Below, piece after piece: positions 1-8,909 of a DNA stretch of 64,000 nt. The number at the start of each line of letters is the position of its first letter. The stretch's first letter is position 1. The DNA lies in assembly GCF_013267595.1 (NCBI RefSeq), contig NZ_CP054010.1:310001-374000 (forward strand). The letters are read 5' to 3'. Under the pieces are notes generated by a model, which had not been told where the DNA came from, searched no databases, and saw nothing but the letters and a program-made list of their open reading frames with translations. This DNA comes from Prevotella melaninogenica. GTDB taxonomy: Bacteria; Bacteroidota; Bacteroidia; Bacteroidales; Bacteroidaceae. The translations under genes were made by a program, and so were the position numbers.

Positions 1-125
1 GCATCAATAATTCCTGCTGTCGTAAAGTCATAGGCAGTCATTTGAGTAATCTTCTCGCCCGCTGCCTTCATTTCCAATAATGTTTTTGCAGTAACTTTCT
101 TCTTATCTGTTGTTAAATATCCCAT
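1..125 (-). CDS. panB: 3-methyl-2-oxobutanoate hydroxymethyltransferase PanB, N-terminal part (runs off left edge)
   Basis: The reverse strand reads an ATG at 125 followed by about 41 codons that continue past the window edge. The residues KITQMTAYDFTTAGIIDA match the conserved PanB N-terminus (K-I-T-M-L-T-A-Y-D-Y-pattern). PanB adds a hydroxymethyl group from methylene-tetrahydrofolate to alpha-ketoisovalerate, the first committed step to pantothenate. The next enzymes, panC and panD, lie near 58.6-59.8 kb, so the pathway genes are not one operon here. A minus-strand -7 box lies about 90 bp upstream. Only the N-terminus is visible, so identity rests on this short match. Confidence 0.8.
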   Translation of the reverse strand, partial: MGYLTTDKKKVTAKTLLEMKAAGEKITQMTAYDFTTAGIID

Positions 126-215
126 AATCACTTTTATAATTCAATAGTCCAATCCTTTCCAATTTATGCTTTATAAGCAAATATGATTTTGAACCTTGAC
201 TTTTGTTTCGGGCTG

Positions 216-223
216 CAAAGTTA
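216..223 (-). promoter_or_regulatory. Bacteroidetes -7 box upstream of panB
   Basis: The reverse strand carries TAACTTTG, an exact match to the TAnnTTTG -7 consensus of Bacteroidetes. It faces panB and would give a leader of about 85-90 nt. No clear -33 TTTG was seen. Confidence 0.5.
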
Positions 224-230
224 CTCCTTT

Positions 231-863
231 TTAATGGTCTGACAAAGTAAAACCATCATAATTACTAATAACCTCCTTTGTGTAAGGTTCTATTTCAGCC
301 ACAGAATTAGTCGTAGCAAGACCTATTACACGTGCTCCTGACGCAATTCCCGAACGCAATCCATTAAAGCTATCTTCAAAGACAATGCATTCTTTAGGTG
401 ATACACCAAAACGAGCAGCAGCCTTAAAGTAACAATCAGGAGATGGTTTACTCTCTTCAAAGTCTTCAGAGGTTAGAATTTCGTCAAAGTATCCCTTAAA
501 TTCTGGATGCTTATTATAAACATTCAGCATCTTCTCAAGGTTAGAACTCGTAACAACAGCAGTCTTTATACCTTTACTTCTAACATCTTTTACAAAGTCC
601 TCGAAACCAGTAATATAATTAAAAGACATATTCTGTTCGTATTCATAGAGAAGTGTAGTAACTTCTTTCTGTTTATCTTCGTCTCCAGTAAAATACTTAT
701 CGTATATCTGAACAAGTGTCTGTCCTTTAATAATATGCTCAAAATTATCAATGTTAGGACGAAGTCTTTTATCCAAATTTCGCCAAAACAAGGTGTATAA
801 AGGCTCTGTATCGAACACAACTCCATCCAAATCAAACAAACAAGCTTTTACCATTTTCCTCAT
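231..863 (-). CDS. HAD-superfamily hydrolase, beta-phosphoglucomutase-like
   Basis: A 210-aa HAD hydrolase. Motif I is DLDGV, with nucleophile Asp11 and acid Asp13. Motif II is the VVTSSN stretch near residue 104, motif III is the Lys of SKPSPDCY, and motif IV is FEDSFNGL. The helical cap after motif I is the small type of the phosphoglucomutase/phosphatase subfamily. Likely activity is sugar-phosphate dephosphorylation or mutase chemistry in the cytoplasm; the substrate cannot be read from sequence. A second in-frame ATG lies 9 nt downstream at 854 and is equally possible. The gene is divergent from the lipoprotein at 924, with facing -7 boxes in the 60-bp gap. Confidence 0.85.
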   Translation of the reverse strand: MRKMVKACLFDLDGVVFDTEPLYTLFWRNLDKRLRPNIDNFEHIIKGQTLVQIYDKYFTGDEDKQKEVTTLLYEYEQNMSFNYITGFEDFVKDVRSKGIKTAVVTSSNLEKMLNVYNKHPEFKGYFDEILTSEDFEESKPSPDCYFKAAARFGVSPKECIVFEDSFNGLRSGIASGARVIGLATTNSVAEIEPYTKEVISNYDGFTLSDH

Positions 864-884
864 TTATTATTATATATTATAATG

Positions 885-913
885 CAAAGTTACAAAAACT
901 TTTCGTAACTTTG
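885..913. promoter_or_regulatory. Back-to-back divergent -7 boxes
   Basis: CAAAGTTA at 885-892 is a minus-strand TAACTTTG box for the HAD gene, and TAACTTTG at 906-913 is a plus-strand box for the gene at 924. Together they form a 9-bp inverted repeat with an 11-bp spacer. The two promoters must share footprint, so they probably compete for polymerase. Confidence 0.6.
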
Positions 914-923
914 TAGCCTATAT

Positions 924-1694
924 ATGACAAAGAAGTTATTTACAATATTTGCTTTTTCCACAATGCTAATATTCATTATGAGCAGTTGTGAACACAAGTC
1001 ATCAGCACCAAAGAAGTTGGATATCCCAACAGCTGTCGTTTCTATAGACACTGTAGCTCGTCTTTCAGATGCAATACAATGTCATGTACATGTAGATTTC
1101 ACTTACTTAAAAGAGAGTAAACATGCTGCTGTCAATGATTCTTTACTCAGAATGGGGCTTTTACAACCAGACTATTTCGCTATCAATAACGATAAACTCA
1201 CTCCTAAGACTGCTATTCCGTCCTTTGTACGGCAGTATATAAAGCAGTATATGGAAATAGCTCAGCTTATTCGCCAGAAAGAGAGAGATAAAAGTCAACT
1301 CATTGGGGAGCTAACTATCAAGACAGAATTAAGAGCTGCTGCGGACAAATATATTACTGCCTTATCACATATTGCCATTAACAATGGCAATGGTCAGCTT
1401 ACAAAGTATACGATTGTACGTAATTTTAATCCCCAAAACGGTAAACTTATCACACTTCAAGACCAATTTGGTAAGGATTATAAAGAAACGCTAACAAAGG
1501 AAATCATTGTGCGTTTAGCAGAGAAAGAGGACCTTGAGAAAGATGACATAGCAGGATTACAAGCAAAGGGTTATTTCATTGGTATAGCCCCCTACCCTGC
1601 AGATAACTTCATTCTTACAGATGATTCAACTGTATTTATCTATAGCCCAGGTGAGATTAGTCAGAAAGAAGTTAGAGTTGCTATCGACAACTAA
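924..1694 (+). CDS. Lipoprotein with DUF3298/RsiV-like domain
   Basis: A 256-aa predicted lipoprotein. The short basic N-terminus and hydrophobic stretch end in the lipobox IMSSC, with Cys22 as the lipidated residue. The rest resembles the DUF4163/DUF3298 architecture of RsiV-like periplasmic proteins: an N-terminal region with repeated Leu/Tyr pairs, and a C-terminal part with GKLITLQDQFG, the YFIGIAPYPADNF segment and FIYSPGEIS. In this family the motif ends in a Y-P-(Y/A)-E-like tail. It likely sits on the periplasmic face of a membrane. No function is known for Bacteroidales members. The mRNA leader appears only a few nucleotides long. Confidence 0.7.
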   Translation: MTKKLFTIFAFSTMLIFIMSSCEHKSSAPKKLDIPTAVVSIDTVARLSDAIQCHVHVDFTYLKESKHAAVNDSLLRMGLLQPDYFAINNDKLTPKTAIPSFVRQYIKQYMEIAQLIRQKERDKSQLIGELTIKTELRAAADKYITALSHIAINNGNGQLTKYTIVRNFNPQNGKLITLQDQFGKDYKETLTKEIIVRLAEKEDLEKDDIAGLQAKGYFIGIAPYPADNFILTDDSTVFIYSPGEISQKEVRVAIDN

Positions 1695-1709
1695 CATTCT
1701 CTATGGCTT

Positions 1710-1717
1710 TATTTTTG
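1710..1717 (+). promoter_or_regulatory. -7 box upstream of rsmG
   Basis: TATTTTTG matches TAnnTTTG and lies 28 bp before the rsmG ATG, in the 50-bp gap after the lipoprotein gene. It suggests that rsmG starts its own transcript. Confidence 0.45.
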
Positions 1718-1744
1718 TACCGCTAAACCTCATACAAAAAGATT

Positions 1745-2368
1745 ATGATTGAAATTATAAAGAAATACTTTCCTCAACTTACTCCAAAACAGGAAGAACA
1801 ATTTGCAGCGCTCGATGCACTATACCACGACTGGAATGCAAAAATTAATGTCATTTCACGTAAAGATATTGATAATCTTTATGAGCATCATATTCTTCAT
1901 TCATTAGCTATCGCAAAATATATAAACTTCCGTGAAGGTACAAACGTTCTTGACTTTGGTACTGGTGGAGGCTTTCCTGGTGTTCCTCTTGCAATCTTCT
2001 TTCCTGAAGCCAACTTTAAACTCATTGATGGTACAGGTAAGAAAATAAGAGTTGCACAGGAAATTGCTGATGCAATTGGCCTTGAGAATGTCCTCCCTTC
2101 TCACTTACGTGGAGAAGAAGAGAAAGGTAAGTTTGACTTCATTGTATCACGTGCAGTGATGCCACTACCTGATTTAATGAAGATTGTCAAGAAGAATATT
2201 GCATCAGACCAACATAATGTTTTACCAAATGGTGTTATTGTTTTAAAAGGTGGAAACCTTGATGAAGAACTGAAACCATACAAAAACATTGCTGAAAAAA
2301 CTGAACTTTCACAATGGTTTGATGAAGAATGGTTTAAGGAGAAATATCTTATTTACGTACCAGGATAA
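1745..2368 (+). CDS. rsmG: 16S rRNA (guanine527-N7)-methyltransferase RsmG (GidB)
   Basis: A 207-aa SAM-dependent methyltransferase. The motif I glycine loop is VLDFGTGGGFPG around residues 68-79, typical of GidB/RsmG, followed by FKLIDGTGKKIRVA (motif II and the basic region) and FDFIVSRAV (motif IV). Full length for the family. It methylates N7 of G527 in 16S rRNA; in other bacteria loss confers low-level streptomycin resistance. It leads a run of plus-strand housekeeping genes (rsmG, MBL hydrolase, ruvC). Confidence 0.95.
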   Translation: MIEIIKKYFPQLTPKQEEQFAALDALYHDWNAKINVISRKDIDNLYEHHILHSLAIAKYINFREGTNVLDFGTGGGFPGVPLAIFFPEANFKLIDGTGKKIRVAQEIADAIGLENVLPSHLRGEEEKGKFDFIVSRAVMPLPDLMKIVKKNIASDQHNVLPNGVIVLKGGNLDEELKPYKNIAEKTELSQWFDEEWFKEKYLIYVPG

Positions 2369-2436
2369 TCCTATCCCTTACGCTTTTATAATATTATTCT
2401 TCTTCATTATCAACCATTTATACTCAAATATCACTT

Positions 2437-3081
2437 ATGCTTAAAATCCAAACTTTTGAGGTTAATCCTCTTCAGGAGAACTGCTACGTTGTCAGTGACG
2501 AAACTAAGGAATGTATTATTATTGATTGTGGCGCACTTACCGAAAGCGAACAGAACTCTATCATTGATTATATAAAAGGGAACGGGCTAACACCTGTCCA
2601 CAATCTTGGTACCCATGGCCATCTTGATCATCACTTTGGTGATGCTGCTCTTCTTACTGCCTTTAACCTCCAGCCAGAGGTTTCTGAAGGCGATAGTGTA
2701 TTTATGAATAATCCAAAACAGGCAGCTGCACAGATGCTGGGAATGCAACTGAACTATGACTTGCCTGCTGGTGATTTAAAACTAACAGACAAGCAAATTA
2801 TATCATTCGGTTCACACACCTTTAAGGTTATCCATACTCCTGGACATTCTGGCGGTTCAGTATGTTTTTATTGTGCAGAAGAGAATGTCATCTTTACTGG
2901 TGATACCTTATTTAAAGGAAGTATTGGTAGAACAGATTTCCCTGGAGGTAGTATGTTTCAGATTATTAGTAGTCTTCGAGAACTTGCACAACTTCCCGAC
3001 ACTACTATTGTTTATCCTGGGCATGGACCACAGACATCTATCGGTTTCGAGCTATCTCATAACCCTTATATGGACCGATAA
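2437..3081 (+). CDS. MBL-fold metallo-hydrolase, glyoxalase II-like
   Basis: A 214-aa metallo-beta-lactamase-fold hydrolase. The metal-binding THGHLDHH motif is at residues 59-66. Further ligands are the His of HTPGHSGGS (about 134), the Asp of FTGDTLF (about 155) and the His of YPGHGPQT (about 196). The FKGSIGRTDFPGG segment is typical of YcbL-type glyoxalase II-like proteins. Likely a cytoplasmic thioester hydrolase with unknown physiological substrate. It lies 68 bp after rsmG and 25 bp before ruvC, so it is probably co-transcribed. Confidence 0.88.
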   Translation: MLKIQTFEVNPLQENCYVVSDETKECIIIDCGALTESEQNSIIDYIKGNGLTPVHNLGTHGHLDHHFGDAALLTAFNLQPEVSEGDSVFMNNPKQAAAQMLGMQLNYDLPAGDLKLTDKQIISFGSHTFKVIHTPGHSGGSVCFYCAEENVIFTGDTLFKGSIGRTDFPGGSMFQIISSLRELAQLPDTTIVYPGHGPQTSIGFELSHNPYMDR

Positions 3082-3106
3082 AACACAAGTAAAATAATTC
3101 CTCAAG

Positions 3107-3682
3107 ATGAAGACAAGAAGTTCACAACCCGAAAAGATACTACTTGGTATCGATCCTGGCACTAATGTGATGGGATATGGTGTGCTACGTGTCTGTGGAA
3201 ATAAAGCTGAACTTGTTGTCATGGGTGTCATTGACATGCGCAGGGAGAAAGATGTATATCTCCGATTGGGCAGGATATTTGAGCGAGTAACAGGTATTAT
3301 CGACGAATATTTACCCGATGAAGTAGCCGTCGAAGCTCCTTTCTTTGGAAAGAATGTACAATCAATGCTGAAACTTGGACGTGCACAAGGTGTTGTTATT
3401 GCTGCAGCTATTAACCACGATGTCCCTATTCAAGAATACGCACCATTGAAAATTAAAATGGCAATTACGGGAAATGGCTCTGCCTCTAAGGAACAGGTTG
3501 CTGGTATGTTACAAAAGCTATTACATCTACGTGACGATCAAATGCCTCATTTTATGGATGCTACGGATGCTGTTGCAGCAGCTTATTGTCATTTCTTACA
3601 GATGAGTCGGCCAGAAACGGATGCAAAACACTATGGGTCTTGGAAAGATTTTGCGCGCAAAAATGCGGACAGAATAAGATAA
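3107..3682 (+). CDS. ruvC: Holliday junction endonuclease RuvC
   Basis: A 191-aa RNase H-fold resolvase. The first catalytic acid is in [14 protein letters not shown] (Asp16), the second is the Glu of [11 protein letters not shown], and the last pair is in [13 protein letters not shown]. Length and motif order are typical. RuvC cleaves Holliday junctions on the RuvAB-bound complex at the end of recombination. ruvA and ruvB are not in this window. It follows the MBL hydrolase by 25 bp. Confidence 0.95.
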   Translation: MKTRSSQPEKILLGIDPGTNVMGYGVLRVCGNKAELVVMGVIDMRREKDVYLRLGRIFERVTGIIDEYLPDEVAVEAPFFGKNVQSMLKLGRAQGVVIAAAINHDVPIQEYAPLKIKMAITGNGSASKEQVAGMLQKLLHLRDDQMPHFMDATDAVAAAYCHFLQMSRPETDAKHYGSWKDFARKNADRIR

Positions 3683-3802
3683 ACAAAAGACCTAACACGG
3701 CTGTATTTAGTTATGAATACAATTATGTACATTAAACCTATAAAACTTCAATAACGTCAAAGATAACAACTAAAACAACACAAGGATTTAAGTATCAAGC
3801 GT

Positions 3803-4318
3803 ATGAAAAATAGAATAATAGCTCTTTCATTCCTACTCGCATCTGTACTTACGGTGAATGCCCAGCAGGAGCGTGTATCGAAACAACTATATGCAAGTGC
3901 TTACAAGATAGCAACTGACAGTAAAGAAGATGTAAACGTGCGCAAAGCAGCTTCCTTTAAAGTCGACGCAATTACCTATCTTAATACTCGAACATTATCT
4001 GCTCTTGTTGATACAACAAAGCAACTTTCTACTAAGGATATAGCTCATCTCAACGCACAACTTGACTCTATGGCTTATTATATGCATGAGTATGTTAATC
4101 TCTTTACGAAAGAGTATGCACGTGTTGACAAGCAAAAGAGAAAAGAGCAAATTCTCAAGATATTCCGTGATGCAAGTATTAATCACCCACTCTACAATGA
4201 CCCTGATAAGAATCTTGTTTTGGTATACTTCAATAGTGAGGACTATCTTACTCAGTTCTCCCTCGATACCGACTGGATTAAAGCATTGGCAGAAGTAAAG
4301 AAGAAGTTGGCTGAGTAG
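3803..4318 (+). CDS. Secreted protein of unknown function
   Basis: A 171-aa protein with a clear Sec signal peptide, probably cleaved after VNA at about residue 20. The mature part is highly charged and predicted helical, with alternating Lys and Glu. No catalytic motif or named domain was recognised. It is followed after 30 bp by another unknown protein, and the pair may form an operon. A periplasmic location is likely. Confidence 0.7.
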   Translation: MKNRIIALSFLLASVLTVNAQQERVSKQLYASAYKIATDSKEDVNVRKAASFKVDAITYLNTRTLSALVDTTKQLSTKDIAHLNAQLDSMAYYMHEYVNLFTKEYARVDKQKRKEQILKIFRDASINHPLYNDPDKNLVLVYFNSEDYLTQFSLDTDWIKALAEVKKKLAE

Positions 4319-4348
4319 TATAAATTCAATATTTTAAGATACATAACA

Positions 4349-4894
4349 ATGCAAGACGAACAATTAAGATATTCATTTGAAGACAAATTCAAAGAGGATT
4401 TGACAACTTATCTACAAGGGAAACAACTTGTAGATAATATGTTGCCAGATATTACCGACATGGAAGATAAGTGGTTGGGTATTGCTGAAGCTTACTTACC
4501 TGATGGTATGCGAGAGTGTGCCAACTATCCTACCGTCTCCCTTGGTTGGATGATGTACATCGGTATGGCAATAGCTAAATATTGGGATGAAGACTGGGGG
4601 TTGTATAGTAAGGTAGAGAATCTCTACACTTATCTACGCGATCGTATTGATTATGACCACATGGATGACTATATTTGTGAGAAAGTTCTACTTCTTTCTA
4701 CTGAAGACCATAAGGATATTGCCGCTATTGTAGGAAAGTGTGCAGCACGAACCAATAGCCTACTCCGTCATCTTCCTATTGCACCAGGTAGTAGTGATGC
4801 CTTTCAAGCATATGTAGCAGCACTTCACCAAATGTATTATATGGGTGCAGCCATGCAGTTAAAACGTATGGGCTATCACATGACAAAAATATAG
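4349..4894 (+). CDS. Conserved-looking cytoplasmic protein of unknown function
   Basis: A 181-aa acidic protein without a signal peptide or membrane segment. It has an aromatic-rich core (GWMMYIGMAIAKYWDEDWG near residue 70) and a C-terminal helix with MYYMGAAMQLKRMGY, suggesting an all-helical fold. I do not recognise the family. It lies 30 bp after the secreted protein at 3803. Its stop codon is immediately followed by the left end of a MITE-like element. Confidence 0.65.
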   Translation: MQDEQLRYSFEDKFKEDLTTYLQGKQLVDNMLPDITDMEDKWLGIAEAYLPDGMRECANYPTVSLGWMMYIGMAIAKYWDEDWGLYSKVENLYTYLRDRIDYDHMDDYICEKVLLLSTEDHKDIAAIVGKCAARTNSLLRHLPIAPGSSDAFQAYVAALHQMYYMGAAMQLKRMGYHMTKI

Positions 4895-4895
4895 T

Positions 4896-5099
4896 TTTAA
4901 CCCAAATCGGTCATTAGAGCCTAAACATATTTTGTTTTAATATCGAGCAGATTGTTTGGCTTCGGAACGCAGACGTAACGGGCTACGTCAAGTTACAAAG
5001 AAGGACAAGATGCCGATAAGAAAATTAAAGATGTTAGGAAACAATACCACAGTAATAAGAATCATACATATTGTGCCCTAATGACCGATTTGGGTTAAA
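4896..5099. mobile_element. MITE-like element with 22-bp terminal inverted repeats, copy 1
   Basis: Bases 4896-4917 and 5078-5099 are perfect inverted repeats of each other (22 of 22; they begin TTTAACCCAAATCGG and end in the reverse complement). They enclose about 160 bp with no long reading frame, including a small hairpin, GACGTA-N6-TACGTC. A shorter, diverged relative lies at 34118-34215. The left end starts two bases after a stop codon. No target-site duplication is obvious. A non-autonomous transposon derivative is the simplest explanation; a very large transcribed hairpin is the alternative. Confidence 0.6.
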
Positions 5100-5235
5100 G
5101 CAAAACACACCTTCTTTATTATAATAGACAGTCCTATTTAATAACTCTATTCGGTCTAAGATTATAAAGATGAGCTTAAGATACATCATATTTATGACGA
5201 TGTCTTACCCTTTTCAACTTACCTTCAGACGCTTA

Positions 5236-5279
5236 GCACACATCGTGCGAATGCCCCGCACATGTTGTGCGGAGGCTTT
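5236..5279. repeat. Two 22-bp-spaced CAC-N5-GTG dyads (short array, family C-like)
   Basis: CACACATCGTG begins at 5237 and CACATGTTGTG at 5259, exactly 22 bp apart. The second extends to a 7-bp hairpin, CCGCACA-TGT-TGTGCGG. The geometry matches the three-unit array at 29285-29350. The surrounding 5100-5390 gap holds nothing else recognisable. Confidence 0.45.
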
Positions 5280-5394
5280 ATATCAATCTTTATAAGCATT
5301 TACCATCTTACTAATTATGAACAAAAAAGCAAGAACTTATTGTTTTAATATAATAGAAAGCATCTTTACAGCTTTTAAATGATTCCCAATGAAC

Positions 5395-5438
5395 ATAAGA
5401 AAACAGGGATACCCGATGAGGTATCCCTGTTTTCTTAT
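5395..5438. terminator. Bidirectional terminator after PBP1A
   Basis: A 19-bp perfect inverted repeat (5395-5413 and 5420-5438) with loop CGATGA, its GC core GGGATACC flanked by an A-run on one side and a T-run on the other. It works as a rho-independent terminator in either direction. It ends the minus-strand PBP1A transcript 35 bp past its stop. Confidence 0.85.
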
Positions 5439-5472
5439 ATATCTATCAACGTCTAAAGATAGATATTATCAC

Positions 5473-7776
5473 TTAGAAGTACTCTTCTTGTATACCATTA
5501 ACATTGATAGTGTCAGCCGTCTCACAAGGATTAAACTTAGCTGGAATAGCAAACTTAGTACCTTGATTATATCCTAACCGTTTGTCAGTATAAACACGCT
5601 GCATAAAGTAAGCCCATACTGGCAAGGCAGTTGTAGCACCCTGACCCATTGATGTATGGTCGAAGTGAATATCACGGTCTTCACCACCAACCCAGCAACC
5701 ACTGACAAGTTCTGGTGTAATACCCATAAACCAACCATCCGAGTTATTGTTCGTTGTACCTGTCTTTCCACCAATATCAGCTGTAAGATGGTAAGCATAA
5801 CGCAAACGACTACCTGTACCACCTTGAATAACGGCACGCAACATATCAATCATCTGATAAGAACTTACCTCTGAAATAACCTCTGTCATCAAGGGTTGGA
5901 ACTTAGCAATGACGTTACCATGGCTGTCTTCAATCTTTGTTACAAAGAGTGGAGCACAACGAATACCACCATTAGCAAACGTTGTATAGGCACTTGCCAT
6001 CTCACCAACAGAAGCCTCACAAGGTCCAAGACACAACACCGGACTTGTATTCTTATCAATATCAGGATTGTTCAATCCAAAGTCATGTAGAATGTTTACG
6101 AACTGAGACGGACCGAGGAGGTTAATCAAATACGCTGAAATCCAGTTGTTAGACTGTTGTAAAGCCCAGCGCAAAGGAACCTCTTGACCATAACGAGCAC
6201 GTGAACCATTGCGAGGTGTCCATCCACCATAAGTACGCTGTACGTTTGGAGCAAGTGTACAAGGGGTCATACCATTCTGCATTGCAAGTGCATAAAGGAA
6301 TGGTTTTATAGTTGAACCAACTTGACGACGACCACCCATAACAACATCATACTTGAAATGTTGATAATCAATACCACCAACATAAGCCTTAACAGCACCC
6401 GTATGTGGGTCCATACTAACAAAGGCTGAACGGAGGAATGACTTATAGTAACGTATTGAATCAATTGGCGTCATCACCGTATCAATATCACCATGGTATG
6501 TAAAGAGCGTCATCTCATGTGGTGTACGGAAACTACGTCTAATCTCATCAGGGGTAGCTCCCTGTTCTTTCAAACGTTGATAGCGTAGTGTCTGACGGCA
6601 AGAACGATTCAATATCTCTTTAATCGTACGACGTGATATGTTAGATGAGAACGGTGCATTCTTCTTATAACGCATAGCCTGATTGAACTGTGATTGCAAG
6701 TATCCACCTACATGCTTGCGCACAGACTCTTCAGCATACTGCTGCATACGTGTATCAATGGTCGTGTAGATACGTAAACCATCAGTATTCACATTATAAG
6801 GCTCACCATTACGCTTCGTATTCTTATTACACCAACCATAAAGTGGATCCTGCTCCCAGGCAATAGAATCAAGAACAAACTGACGATTCTGCCATGACTG
6901 ATAATTCTCACGCTCCGGTTTCTTTGCCATCATGTATTGACGAAGGAATGCTTGGAAATAGTCACCTGCGCCATTCACTGGCTTTGACTTCGTAAAATGA
7001 AGTCCTAAAGGACGCTGTGACAATTCTTTATATTCATCTTTCGTTACATAGCCAGACTTAACCATCTGCATCAAAACAACATTACGACGTTGCAAACAAC
7101 GTTCTGGATGACGAAGAGGATTGAACATTGATGGGTTCTTGCAAAGTCCTACTAACATAGCAGACTCAGTCACCGTCAACTTACGTGGTTCCTTATTGAA
7201 ATAGACATTAGCAGCTCGCTTGATACCAACAGCATTATGAAGGAAATCAAAATAATTGAAATACATAGCAAGTATCTCTTCCTTCGTGAAGTAACGTTCC
7301 AACTTCACTGCAATAATCCACTCAATAGGCTTCTGCAAAAGACGTTCTACTGTGCTGTGTGCCTTCTCAGAGAAAAGCTGTTTAGCAAGCTGCTGTGTGA
7401 TTGTAGAACCACCTCCTGCACTTGCCTGTCCCATCACACCTCGCTTCACAACAGCACGTCCAAGGGCTATAAAGTCAACACCTGAATGTTCATAGAAGCG
7501 TTCATCTTCTGTCGCAACAAGGGCATGAACAAGGTGTGGCGACAGTCCATTATAGTCGATTGCCACACGATTATTGTTATCCGCGTTCCAAGTACCGATA
7601 AGTTGTTGGTCTGAAGAATAGACTTGCGAAGCAAACTTATCTATAGGGTTAGACAATTCATCCATATCAGGCATGTACCCTACCCATCCGTTCCATACAG
7701 AGATGAAGAATACGAAGACCAAGCCCAAGATGGCAAGAAGTGACCCCCAGAGGAAATGTACAAAGTGTCTTCTCAT
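5473..7776 (-). CDS. mrcA: Bifunctional penicillin-binding protein 1A (GT51 glycosyltransferase and transpeptidase)
   Basis: A 767-aa class A PBP. One N-terminal membrane segment (about residues 6-30) precedes the GT51 domain, which has EDERFYEHSGVDF and GGGSTITQQLAKQL. The transpeptidase domain has the SxxK motif STIK in GSTIKPF, the SxN motif SNN in QQSNNWIS and the KTG motif in KTGTT. It polymerises and cross-links peptidoglycan outside the inner membrane. A longer frame starts at a TTG at 7797, but that codon lies inside the promoter -7 box, so the ATG at 7776 is preferred. The gene stands alone, ending at a strong terminator. Confidence 0.95.
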   Translation of the reverse strand: MRRHFVHFLWGSLLAILGLVFVFFISVWNGWVGYMPDMDELSNPIDKFASQVYSSDQQLIGTWNADNNNRVAIDYNGLSPHLVHALVATEDERFYEHSGVDFIALGRAVVKRGVMGQASAGGGSTITQQLAKQLFSEKAHSTVERLLQKPIEWIIAVKLERYFTKEEILAMYFNYFDFLHNAVGIKRAANVYFNKEPRKLTVTESAMLVGLCKNPSMFNPLRHPERCLQRRNVVLMQMVKSGYVTKDEYKELSQRPLGLHFTKSKPVNGAGDYFQAFLRQYMMAKKPERENYQSWQNRQFVLDSIAWEQDPLYGWCNKNTKRNGEPYNVNTDGLRIYTTIDTRMQQYAEESVRKHVGGYLQSQFNQAMRYKKNAPFSSNISRRTIKEILNRSCRQTLRYQRLKEQGATPDEIRRSFRTPHEMTLFTYHGDIDTVMTPIDSIRYYKSFLRSAFVSMDPHTGAVKAYVGGIDYQHFKYDVVMGGRRQVGSTIKPFLYALAMQNGMTPCTLAPNVQRTYGGWTPRNGSRARYGQEVPLRWALQQSNNWISAYLINLLGPSQFVNILHDFGLNNPDIDKNTSPVLCLGPCEASVGEMASAYTTFANGGIRCAPLFVTKIEDSHGNVIAKFQPLMTEVISEVSSYQMIDMLRAVIQGGTGSRLRYAYHLTADIGGKTGTTNNNSDGWFMGITPELVSGCWVGGEDRDIHFDHTSMGQGATTALPVWAYFMQRVYTDKRLGYNQGTKFAIPAKFNPCETADTINVNGIQEEYF

Positions 7777-7794
7777 AATTGTGAAAATATTATG

Positions 7795-7802
7795 CAAAGA
7801 TA
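7795..7802 (-). promoter_or_regulatory. -7 box for PBP1A
   Basis: Reverse-strand TATCTTTG matches TAnnTTTG. The expected transcription start is about 14 nt before the ATG at 7776, giving a very short leader. The box overlaps the upstream TTG codon, which argues against that codon as the start. Confidence 0.6.
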
Positions 7803-7939
7803 ATGTAAATCAATGGATAAGCAAAATAAATAGATATTTTTTTGTTATAGGTGGATATTTCCCTTTCTATAGTTCGTTGATTAGAAAATAATAATGTACC
7901 TTTACCAACAGAAAAGAACTAAAACATCACAAAACAAAT

Positions 7940-8887
7940 ATGGAAAAGCATAACTTTGTGAATATCCAAGGGTTAGATCGTGAGCAGCTACTCTATCTTA
8001 TTCAAATGGCTCAAGAGTTTGAGAAACATCCAAACCGAGAGTTACTTAAAGGTAAGGTTATCGCAACGCTCTTCTATGAGCCTTCTACACGTACCCGACT
8101 TAGTTTTGAAACAGCGGCTAACCGACTCGGCGCACGTGTTATTGGCTTTACCGATGCAAAGGTTTCAAGTGTCAGCAAGGGTGAAACACTAAAAGACACC
8201 ATCCTCATGGTCTCTAATTATGCCGATGCAATTGTTATGCGACATTACATAGAGGGTGCAGCACAATATGCTTCTGAAGTGGCTCCAGTGCCTATCATTA
8301 ATGCTGGCGACGGAGCACATCAACATCCTTCACAATGCTTGCTTGACCTTTATACGATTAATCAGACACAAGGAACATTAGAGAACTTAAACATCTATCT
8401 TGTTGGTGATCTTAAATACGGTAGAACAGTTCATTCTCTTCTTATGGCTATGCGCCATTTCAACCCAACGTTTCACTTTATCGCGCCAAAGGAACTTGCT
8501 ATGCCAGAGGAGTATAAGGTATATTGTCGTGAGCATAATATTCACTTTGAAGAGCATGAGGATTTCACGCCAGAAGTGATTGCTAATGCTGATATTATCT
8601 ATATGACACGTGTACAGAAAGAACGCTTCTCTGACTTAATGGAATATGAACGTGTAAAGAATGTTTATATTCTTCGTCGTGATATGCTCTCATTGGCTCG
8701 TCCAAACATGAAGATTCTTCATCCGCTGCCACGTGTGAACGAGATAGCATACGATGTTGATGATAGTCCACATGCTTACTACATAGAGCAAGCTCGCAAT
8801 GGTCTTTTTGCGCGTGAAGCTATTTTCTGTCATTGTCTTGGTATATCTATGGAGGAAGTAAAAAACGATAAGACAATCTTGGAATAA
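7940..8887 (+). CDS. pyrB: Aspartate carbamoyltransferase catalytic subunit PyrB
   Basis: A 315-aa ATCase catalytic chain. The carbamoyl-phosphate loop is STRTRLSFE near residue 53, the catalytic-site loop follows at [13 protein letters not shown], then [13 protein letters not shown] near 132, and [10 protein letters not shown] near the C-terminus. It condenses carbamoyl phosphate with aspartate in pyrimidine synthesis. In many bacteria pyrI follows directly. Here the matching regulatory chain lies about 1 kb downstream at 9896, behind two small lipoprotein genes. A weak -7-like TACCTTTA lies near 7894. Confidence 0.96.
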   Translation: MEKHNFVNIQGLDREQLLYLIQMAQEFEKHPNRELLKGKVIATLFYEPSTRTRLSFETAANRLGARVIGFTDAKVSSVSKGETLKDTILMVSNYADAIVMRHYIEGAAQYASEVAPVPIINAGDGAHQHPSQCLLDLYTINQTQGTLENLNIYLVGDLKYGRTVHSLLMAMRHFNPTFHFIAPKELAMPEEYKVYCREHNIHFEEHEDFTPEVIANADIIYMTRVQKERFSDLMEYERVKNVYILRRDMLSLARPNMKILHPLPRVNEIAYDVDDSPHAYYIEQARNGLFAREAIFCHCLGISMEEVKNDKTILE

Positions 8888-8909
8888 TAACTTTATCATT
8901 TTTACGAGT

